The notes beneath the pieces were generated by a model that was given only the letters and a program-made list of their open reading frames with translations, made no database searches and was not told the origin of the DNA. From the NCBI GenBank assembly GCA_023228385.1, contig JALOBF010000009.1:1-22191 (forward strand): a stretch of DNA of 22,191 nt, in the 5' to 3' direction. Below, one piece after another: positions 15,894 through 22,191 of this stretch. Each line of letters opens with the position of its first letter. The first letter of the stretch is position 1. The stretch is from Bacilli bacterium (lineage in GTDB: Bacteria > Bacillota_I > Bacilli_A > ML615J-28 > CAG-698). Both the position numbers and the translations under genes were made by a program.

Positions 15894-18362
15894 TTAAAGG
15901 AATATTGTCCGTTTGCGGCAATAATAAAGGTATCCGGCCCACCCCAAAAGCGCGAATGCCTCAAATGAGAAACAGCCTTTTTTCTTTTCCGGCCGTTGAT
16001 TACCGGGATCCTGATCAATGGGGTCTTCTTTGACCGGAGTTAGCGGATATGTAAATTGCAGCGGGTCCGGTCGCGCACTTGTAACCGGATGATAATAACC
16101 CCAAGCTATTAATTCGCGGGATATTTTAATATCAAGAACCGCTACCAATCTTTCAATTTTGGCTTTTACCTTAGCGCGGACGGTTAAATTATCAATATAT
16201 CCGGTTATCACCGATAAATGGGCCAGTTTTTCCATAATCAACTGATAATCAGCCGGATTTTCACATTTCATGGCGGTGATTTCATCGATTTTTAATCTTA
16301 ACACCTGGTAATTAACAGTTTCCTTACAATATAAATCATAATAATCGGAAATGGCGGCCATAGCTCCGGAAAATACATCGGCGGTTTTTACGAGCGGCGA
16401 AGTCGCCGGTAAACGGTAAATACCTTCCTGAAGCGAGGATTCAACCGCAGCATTGCCGATAACGTTTTGACTGGCAAAGTGGGAAGCGCCGCCCGTAGCA
16501 CTGACGGCGGTAATCTGTTCCAAATTGGTTAAAGTGGAATAACCATAATAGATCGGCGCAATACCGACAGCAAGAAAACTTAGATTGCTTAATTCGGCTT
16601 TAACCTGCCGTGCCGATTGGGCAACATAACCGGTATTGCCGGAATAAATCATCGGGCATAAAAGGTCGATATAACCCTGATTAACCCAGGTCGGCCAATC
16701 CTGCATATAGGTGTTACGGGCGACATCGATATTTGCTACAATGTCGGCAGAAATAACCATATCTTTTTTTACGGCCCGAATCGCAGCGGCAAACCTTTTT
16801 ACCGCGTCCGTAATATTATTTTGCCGCCATTCGTTCCATTTTTTACGGATTTGCGGGTCCAAAATCAAGGTTCGGACATCGCCTTCCAACTGATAAGCTT
16901 CTTTAAATTTCTTTTCCGGGTATTCGCCATAACCGCTGTCCCGAATCGGGGTTGCGGCATAATTATTATCATAATAACGAATATAATCAAATTGAATACC
17001 GGCAAAATCATATTTTTGGGCCATCTCTACATAAATACTCTCAACAAAACTTAACACTTCCGGATTAGCGGGGTCCAGATAGTAACTCCCGCCATAGACA
17101 TTCGGATGTAAGGTATTGCCCTGATAGTCTTCCACTAGCCACTTTTCATTAACCGCCGCGGCTTTATATATGCTGTTACCGGCATTAAAAGTATGGCCCC
17201 AGGCAAAAACATCAATACCTACTTTTTTCGCCTCTCCGATTAACGCGGCAATATAATCGTCTTGATATTCTTCCCCGTAATAAAAAGATGCAACCCGAGG
17301 ATGAGTATCCAATATATCAGAGCGATAACTGGCATAACCGTTCCAGAAAGTCTCAACATAAATTGTATTAAAACCCAATGCTTTTACTTTCTCAACAAAA
17401 CTACGCACTCCGCCCAAATCACTTTCGGAAATCGCGGTCGCATCCGGTCGATGCCATAACGCCCGAACTTCAAGTGTTTCCGAGTTAACAGTTAGAAATA
17501 TAACCTGTTCAGTTAAATTTTTGATAGCGCTTAACCAACGGTCGGCTTCATCAAGGTCTTTTGCCGGCGGATTTTCTTTTTCCGATAACTCCTGAAGGCG
17601 TATATAATACTCTTCTATTGTTTTTGTTTTAAGAGTTACCGCCGCACTATCGTAAGAATAAAAACCAACGGCCGCCGTTTCTTTTGCCGCTAAAGCTTTA
17701 TCGCGGTTTTTCTTAGCTTCATGCAATACTTTTAAAATCGGGTCGGTTGCGATAATTTCAATTGCGACGGTGGACGGATTAATCGCCGTCTTTAATTCAA
17801 CATCGCGATGATCGGAAGATAACGAACCGATATCCATAATTAAGGCATTCCCAAAACAGTTCCGATAAGTGCCCTGTTCCAAACCCTGACCATACTGGGC
17901 CGCCATAATTATTATGTCCGCTTGCTTTAGATATGGTTTTACATAAGAAACCTTAATATCTAAGCCATAATCCCAACCACCGGGGTTAATCGTCCAACCC
18001 ATTGTTTTATTCCACTCATGCCCCCAACGAGTAACAATATATTTCACTTTTAATTCCGCATCAAGAACGGCAAGATAACCGGCATTAAAAAGAAGCGTAT
18101 CATCATTTTCCTCTTGCAATTTATAAGCATCGGTGATAACAATGATACCGGCGATGCAGGCTCCGCCCACATCATTCTCGCCGTTGGGATCCGCATATTC
18201 AAGCCATGAGTGAACCGTAAACTCCACAATCGGTAAAACATAATTACCCAAAACAATTTCTTTACCCGCACGCTCCCCTTCTTCCGCCATAAATTTTAGG
18301 CGATGGCCGCTTAAGGTAAAACATATGCCAAATATCGAAATGATTAATAAAATTTTTTTCAA
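15894..18362 (-). CDS. Secreted GHL10-type (DUF187-like) glycoside-hydrolase-like protein with C-terminal anchor
   Basis: An 822-residue exported protein. I place the start at TTG 18362: AGGAGG lies 8 nt upstream and a signal peptide (KKILLIISIFGICFTLSG) follows at once, whereas a further upstream TTG at 18434 would overlap the FAD gene by 50 nt. Residues about 34-205 are the same module as in the big lipoprotein. Residues about 206-290 are helical. From about 297 a GHL10 barrel begins: EVRALWHRP, GFNTIYVETFWNGYASY, GIDVFAWGHTFNAG, YYLDPANPEV, YDFAGIQFDYIRYY (Asp near residue 458, a likely key acid), VISADI and IDLLCPMIYSG. The C-terminus has a Pro/Asp/Asn/Gln linker, KKKGC, a membrane helix and RKR. 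It probably cuts or binds a surface or host glycan outside the cell; the substrate is unknown. Confidence 0.85.
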   Translation of the reverse strand: MKKILLIISIFGICFTLSGHRLKFMAEEGERAGKEIVLGNYVLPIVEFTVHSWLEYADPNGENDVGGACIAGIIVITDAYKLQEENDDTLLFNAGYLAVLDAELKVKYIVTRWGHEWNKTMGWTINPGGWDYGLDIKVSYVKPYLKQADIIIMAAQYGQGLEQGTYRNCFGNALIMDIGSLSSDHRDVELKTAINPSTVAIEIIATDPILKVLHEAKKNRDKALAAKETAAVGFYSYDSAAVTLKTKTIEEYYIRLQELSEKENPPAKDLDEADRWLSAIKNLTEQVIFLTVNSETLEVRALWHRPDATAISESDLGGVRSFVEKVKALGFNTIYVETFWNGYASYRSDILDTHPRVASFYYGEEYQDDYIAALIGEAKKVGIDVFAWGHTFNAGNSIYKAAAVNEKWLVEDYQGNTLHPNVYGGSYYLDPANPEVLSFVESIYVEMAQKYDFAGIQFDYIRYYDNNYAATPIRDSGYGEYPEKKFKEAYQLEGDVRTLILDPQIRKKWNEWRQNNITDAVKRFAAAIRAVKKDMVISADIVANIDVARNTYMQDWPTWVNQGYIDLLCPMIYSGNTGYVAQSARQVKAELSNLSFLAVGIAPIYYGYSTLTNLEQITAVSATGGASHFASQNVIGNAAVESSLQEGIYRLPATSPLVKTADVFSGAMAAISDYYDLYCKETVNYQVLRLKIDEITAMKCENPADYQLIMEKLAHLSVITGYIDNLTVRAKVKAKIERLVAVLDIKISRELIAWGYYHPVTSARPDPLQFTYPLTPVKEDPIDQDPGNQRPEKKKGCFSFEAFALLGWAGYLYYCRKRTIFL
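17748..18263 (-). repeat. Module shared with the lipoprotein, GHL10 copy
   Basis: Residues about 34-205 of the GHL10 protein carry KEIVLGNYVLPIVEFTVHSW, ADPNGENDVGGA, KVKYIVTRWGHEWN, GGWDYGLD, YRNCFGNALIMDIG and DHRDVELKTAINPSTV, matching the three C-terminal modules of the lipoprotein encoded downstream. Confidence 0.9.
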
Positions 18363-18370
18363 AATATTAT

Positions 18371-18376
18371 CCTCCT
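18371..18376 (-). promoter_or_regulatory. Ribosome binding site that sets the GHL10 start
   Basis: AGGAGG on the minus strand, 8 nt before TTG 18362, within the short gap after the FAD gene. It selects the TTG directly before the signal peptide. Confidence 0.75.
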
Positions 18377-18384
18377 GCCGCTTT

Positions 18385-19905
18385 TTAATCCAATTTAATA
18401 TTACGAAAGACATCTTCGGGCCAATGGAGCTCAAACCCGGCCTTCGTTAATCTTTTTTGAAAAGCACATATCAGCTGGCGTTCACGATAAATTTCTTGCG
18501 GTGAACGATTCAGTTCAAGCGCATAAGCGATAAAGGCCCCGGCCGCCTCACCGACGTTGGCTTCAATCGGATGAAGCCGATAACAGCCGTTGGTAATTTG
18601 AGTTGTGCCGATGTTTTTACAACCGGCCAATAGATTTTTAGTTTCTACCGGGATCAGAGCACCAAGCGGTATTTCAAAAGGGGCGGTCGGACGAAATATC
18701 GTACGGTGGGTTTTGGTTGTTAAATGGAGATCGATATGGTACCAACCGATACCGACGGTATCGGAAAATACCGGACGCTCTTGGCCTAAATCACTTTCCG
18801 TAACGGTTCGAATTGCTTTTATCCGTCGTGATTCACGGATATAGGGGGCCTGAGCAAAACCGTCGGCCGTACCAAGGATGTCCGGTCGCAGCTTAATTTC
18901 CGGGTAACCGCTGCCGCCGTCATGACGCGGGGCGGCGGTTTGCAACCAATAAACCAATGATTTTGTTAATTCCTTCGCCATAAATTTATGATATTCTTCA
19001 TCCTGATATAAACTTCCGAGAAAATAATCATTTTGCGGCCAATTTATTAACGTTACGTCATTAACCGGCACCGAATAATTTTTTTTATTTATTATCTTGC
19101 GATAAGAAAAAAGGGATGGAATCACCCGTCCGTCAGCGTCAAGCGGCCAACCAAACATCCCAAAAAGTCGGGCTTTTCGGTCTTTATCATGGCCGTACCA
19201 ACTTAATACTTTTTTATCGGTATAAGGAATGGTTAATTCCGAAAAAAAATCATAATCTTGGGGTTTTTCTATCCGATGTTTACCGTGCCTATCATATTCA
19301 ATGGCAGCAACCCAAGTAATCGCCTGGACATCATCGCGATCAGTATCTTTCGCATCATCACGCCCGATAACATAATCGGCCTCAACCATCGGAAGAAAGT
19401 AACCGGTATCGGAAGCGTCGATAAAATACTTTCCGAAAAAATCAATGGTTTGACCGTTATAACTTACTGTAACTTTATTAATTATTTTATTTTTAACCTG
19501 AGCCGCAATTACTTTTGCCTTGGTTATTACCGTTATTAAGCCCATCCGGCAATAGGGCCGGATCATATCACACAATACCTGATGGGCAATCCGCGGTTCA
19601 TGACACAACAAACTGACCCAACCCCCGCCCGGATTAAAGCTAGGGGTCTGTTTAACTTCTGATTTAAATTCCGGTTGATTACGATAATGCTCGCGAATCC
19701 GATTTCGCATTTCGCGATAAGTCGCCGTGCAGCCATATTCCTCAATTTTAGGATGTTCATCGGGAGGAACGGCTTGGGAAGTGAGTTGACCGCCAATCCA
19801 ATCATATTCTTCAAGAATTAAACATTTTTTTTGTTCTCTGGCTAAGGCTATTGAAGCAAAAACACCGCCGAGACTTCCCCCGACAATTATACAATCATAT
19901 TTCAT
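18385..19905 (-). CDS. FAD-dependent oxidoreductase (FAD_oxidored, PF12831-like)
   Basis: A 506-residue cytosolic flavoprotein without signal peptide. The N-terminal dinucleotide fold reads YDCIIVGGSLGGVFASIALA; GGSLGG replaces the usual GxGxxG. Then come ILEEYDWIGGQLTSQA and, at about residue 180, FIDASDTGYF, typical of PF12831 proteins. The C-terminal flavin-binding part has LLAGCKNIGTTQITNGCYRL followed by HPIEANVGEAAGAFIAYAL. It starts with ATG at 19905, overlapping the DUF4127 stop (ATGA), with no strong ribosome binding site, so it is probably translated by coupling. Members of this family often sit in polysaccharide or sugar-acid degradation loci but their reactions are mostly unknown. 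Here it may oxidise an imported sugar or derivative (inference). Confidence 0.88.
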   Translation of the reverse strand: MKYDCIIVGGSLGGVFASIALAREQKKCLILEEYDWIGGQLTSQAVPPDEHPKIEEYGCTATYREMRNRIREHYRNQPEFKSEVKQTPSFNPGGGWVSLLCHEPRIAHQVLCDMIRPYCRMGLITVITKAKVIAAQVKNKIINKVTVSYNGQTIDFFGKYFIDASDTGYFLPMVEADYVIGRDDAKDTDRDDVQAITWVAAIEYDRHGKHRIEKPQDYDFFSELTIPYTDKKVLSWYGHDKDRKARLFGMFGWPLDADGRVIPSLFSYRKIINKKNYSVPVNDVTLINWPQNDYFLGSLYQDEEYHKFMAKELTKSLVYWLQTAAPRHDGGSGYPEIKLRPDILGTADGFAQAPYIRESRRIKAIRTVTESDLGQERPVFSDTVGIGWYHIDLHLTTKTHRTIFRPTAPFEIPLGALIPVETKNLLAGCKNIGTTQITNGCYRLHPIEANVGEAAGAFIAYALELNRSPQEIYRERQLICAFQKRLTKAGFELHWPEDVFRNIKLD

Positions 19906-21413
19906 TTTAGATACTTTGCCGCTAAATCAATTTCATAAAGCCGACGCCAAGGCATCCGAAGTCTGACAATTTTTCCGTGATGAAATATTTCCGGCATTTC
20001 TTTTTGGAGAAAGTCATTAAGCAGCCGCTTTATAATACCGGCCATTTCCCCTTCTTCTTCCTTAACATCAAAATAATTATATTGGGGATAAAGCGGCAAA
20101 ACCTCAGCCATTACTTTTTGTCTGACATTACCGCAATAACCGATATCTTCGATATAACGCGAAACCAAAAAATCATAATGGTTTAAACTGGGCCCGTTAA
20201 CCAAATAAGATATTCCTTGAGCCAACGCCGAACCGACGGAATTGGCCGCGGTATTCCAACCGGCAAAACCGGCAACAGAAAACAACAATCCGCCATTGTT
20301 TAATAAATGATAAATATCGGGAGGGCTGCCGTTACCATAAGTAATATCACCAACGATTACCGCTTTCGAAAGTGACGCGGCATAACGGGCAAACTCGATT
20401 GCTTCTACCCCATTGCGTAAAACTTCAATCCCGCGACCGGGCGCCTCCCCGGAAAAAGAAGAAAGCATGCGGTCCGCGGCGGCATTAACGATATAAACGG
20501 TGTCCGCTTCTTTAAGACTGTTTACTATTATTCCGCCGGCGGCCATAATTTGATACTTAACCATCGTATCAAGATACCGGTCTTCAAGCGACGGAATAAG
20601 AGTTAAAGCCGCCGGTGAAGGATATTTTATATATATCTTAGGAGTAAAAGATTGCAGTCGGCATAACATCCTCGCCATTAAAACACCGCCAGCCTCATCG
20701 GCACCGGGATAAAGATAAACCCGGGACAATAAATTCTTTTTACGGATATGCATTCTGACCGCGTTTTGGTCAAGTGCTGTCCATCCGTATGGCGAAGCAT
20801 CATCCTGGGGAATAACCAAAAAATCAATCGTCCCGGCGGCAACATAATCCAGGATTGCCATATTTAAACTTAAATTTATTTCGCGGCGCTTTAGATAATC
20901 TTGAAGATACTGCTCGGGAATATTGATTTTTTTTAATTCTTCCTGCTGCTTCTCTGTTAAAGTTTTATTTTCGCTCAAATGACGAAGATACCCCCAACAA
21001 AAAATATCCCGACCCCAATCTTGATAATAATCGGGTTCTTCATCGGCGGAATTATATTGCGGGGTTCGCATTATTAACTGATACGCATAAATAACCAATT
21101 GCGGATATTCTTTTTTAATGGTCTGAATTAACGCCATTCTTTCCTTTAACTCCGATACATCAAGATTGTGCATTCGGGACGGGATAATCCCGCCATATAA
21201 CAAAGTGTCAACGGCAATAACCGCCCCGTCACTAATCCCGGCATAATCTTGAAGCCATTTACGGATTAAGTGATATGGCGCCGGGGTTTTTTTATTACCC
21301 ATTATAGTTTTGGGCGGTCTGATTATTTTAAATTGCGACCGGTCAAATATTCGATAAGGAAATTCGTAATTGCAGGGACGCTCATCCAAAGGTAAATAGA
21401 TAATTTTTTTCAT
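19902..21413 (-). CDS. DUF4127 family protein
   Basis: A 503-residue cytosolic protein of the usual DUF4127 length. I choose ATG 21413, which overlaps the upstream stop (ATGA) and gives the family N-terminus MKKIIYLPLDERPCNYEFPY; a TTG at 21485 would add 24 residues that read the upstream gene in another frame. Conserved-looking motifs are DTLLYGGIIPSR, the acidic PQDDASPYGW, PGADEAGGVLMARM, VGDITYGNGSPPD and GFAGWNTAANSVGSALAQG. No signal peptide or membrane helix is seen. The family has no known function to my knowledge; its several conserved Asp/Glu/His-rich loops fit an enzyme. It is translationally coupled to the FAD oxidoreductase on one side and to a surface protein on the other, so it likely acts on the product of the surface hydrolases. 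Confidence 0.88.
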   Translation of the reverse strand: MKKIIYLPLDERPCNYEFPYRIFDRSQFKIIRPPKTIMGNKKTPAPYHLIRKWLQDYAGISDGAVIAVDTLLYGGIIPSRMHNLDVSELKERMALIQTIKKEYPQLVIYAYQLIMRTPQYNSADEEPDYYQDWGRDIFCWGYLRHLSENKTLTEKQQEELKKINIPEQYLQDYLKRREINLSLNMAILDYVAAGTIDFLVIPQDDASPYGWTALDQNAVRMHIRKKNLLSRVYLYPGADEAGGVLMARMLCRLQSFTPKIYIKYPSPAALTLIPSLEDRYLDTMVKYQIMAAGGIIVNSLKEADTVYIVNAAADRMLSSFSGEAPGRGIEVLRNGVEAIEFARYAASLSKAVIVGDITYGNGSPPDIYHLLNNGGLLFSVAGFAGWNTAANSVGSALAQGISYLVNGPSLNHYDFLVSRYIEDIGYCGNVRQKVMAEVLPLYPQYNYFDVKEEEGEMAGIIKRLLNDFLQKEMPEIFHHGKIVRLRMPWRRLYEIDLAAKYLK

Positions 21414-22191
21414 AAACACCATCTTTTTCTGATAAGATAAAAAGCAATACCAAAAAATATTATCGGTGATCCGAACAGTCGACACCCCGTTGTTTTCTCA
21501 TCGTCATCGTCTTGATTATTCTCAGTACTGTTATAAACGTAACTGTAAGCAAATGTTTCCGGATATACTTCTACTGTCGGGGTAATTGTTGACAAAGTAT
21601 AATGAAACTCGATTGAAAAGTTAAAATCTTCTGATGCGGATAAATGATAGTATTTACAGACATAACCGCGATAATCTTTAATCGCTATTTGTTTTTTGTC
21701 ATCATATACCAAATATACTTTTACCATCGTCTTATCGGGATCGGTAAAATTAATAACCGCATCAAAACCCTTATATTCATCTTTCGGAACAAACTCCACG
21801 AAAAAATCATGCGGTGGTGTTTTCTCCGGAGGCAAAACATTATAATTGGCGATATTAATCCGATTATTATAAAATACTTGGGTATAACTGATTCCCGCTT
21901 TTCGATATGTTACCTCAAAAGAGAAATAATGAATACCGTAAGGAGCGGAAAAGTTAAGTACAGCCGGTGATGAGCTACTCTGATAATCATCACCGTCAAC
22001 CAAAAGGCGGACAGCCTCAACCGTTACCAAACGACCGGGAATAATATGATAATCCAATCTAAGACCCGATGCGGTAATATCGGAATAGGCGGCATTAACA
22101 TAAATATCGGGAGCAACAATCAATATCGCATTGGCGACACGGCGATAAGTCTCCGAAGGACTATTTAAAAATTGAAGGACATTATCCTTCC
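21410..22191 (-). CDS. Surface protein with C-terminal Gly-Cys/membrane-helix tail, C-terminal part
   Basis: The reading frame is open to the right edge (a TTG at 22123 is internal, and the upstream codons reading NVLQFLNSPSETYRRVANAI remain in frame), so the N-terminus is missing. About 260 residues are visible. Most look like beta-sandwich domains (VTVEAVRLLVDGDDY; FDAVINFTDPDKTMVKVYLV), without a family I recognise. The end is an Asn/Asp-rich linker (NNQDDDDEKTT), then GC, a hydrophobic helix (FGSPIIFFGIAFYLI) and RKRWCL, matching the tail layout of the GHL10 protein. Its TGA overlaps the DUF4127 ATG. It is probably an exported, membrane-anchored or sorted glycan-binding or hydrolytic protein of the same locus. 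Confidence 0.75.
   Translation of the reverse strand, partial: KDNVLQFLNSPSETYRRVANAILIVAPDIYVNAAYSDITASGLRLDYHIIPGRLVTVEAVRLLVDGDDYQSSSSPAVLNFSAPYGIHYFSFEVTYRKAGISYTQVFYNNRINIANYNVLPPEKTPPHDFFVEFVPKDEYKGFDAVINFTDPDKTMVKVYLVYDDKKQIAIKDYRGYVCKYYHLSASEDFNFSIEFHYTLSTITPTVEVYPETFAYSYVYNSTENNQDDDDEKTTGCRLFGSPIIFFGIAFYLIRKRWCL

Overview
This window is a single, densely packed block of genes, all read from the minus strand (right to left). It comes from a moderately AT-rich Gram-positive-type bacterium. Strong AGGAGG-type ribosome binding sites, a near-consensus SigA promoter, a lipoprotein signal and DUF624/YIP1/DUF5696-type membrane proteins all point to Bacillota or a close relative (possibly a Mollicutes-related lineage that kept the standard code). 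TAA, TAG and TGA all serve as stop codons, so this is not the Mycoplasma TGA=Trp code. The exact taxon cannot be fixed from the sequence.

Right part (22191 to 15894): the C-terminal end of a surface protein, a DUF4127 protein, a FAD-dependent oxidoreductase and a secreted GHL10-type glycoside-hydrolase-like protein. The first three are linked by ATGA stop/start overlaps. The GHL10 gene starts 22 nt later with a TTG codon behind a strong AGGAGG. The 92-nt gap at 15802-15893 contains a SigA promoter with a 17-nt spacer and a 16-bp imperfect palindrome over its -35 box. It drives the left part.

Left part (15801 to 1): a 1679-residue lipoprotein built of Ig-like, FN3-like and repeated modules of an unrecognised domain; a perfect 12-bp intercistronic hairpin; a DUF624 (YesL-like) membrane protein; a membrane-anchored ABC solute-binding protein with two N-terminal carbohydrate-binding-like domains; two sugar-ABC permeases; an NHL-propeller/TPR protein with a C-terminal membrane anchor; a YIP1 protein; a DUF5696 protein; and the start of a coiled-coil-rich protein that runs off the edge. 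Most junctions are overlaps or gaps under 20 nt.

Together this looks like a carbohydrate capture, cleavage and uptake locus. The surface lipoprotein and the GHL10 enzyme share the same unrecognised ~170-residue module, so they probably act on or bind the same target. The solute-binding protein and permeases import the product. The ATPase is absent from the window and no regulator is present. The two cytosolic proteins (DUF4127 and the FAD enzyme) may handle the imported product, but this is inference. The most interesting points are the repeated module, the matching 'Gly-Cys + membrane helix + Arg/Lys' C-terminal tails on two surface proteins, the candidate GntR/HutC-type operator, and the coupled permease/NHL-TPR/YIP1/DUF5696 membrane gene set. 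No intergenic gap exceeds 100 nt; no RNA gene, CRISPR array or mobile element was seen.
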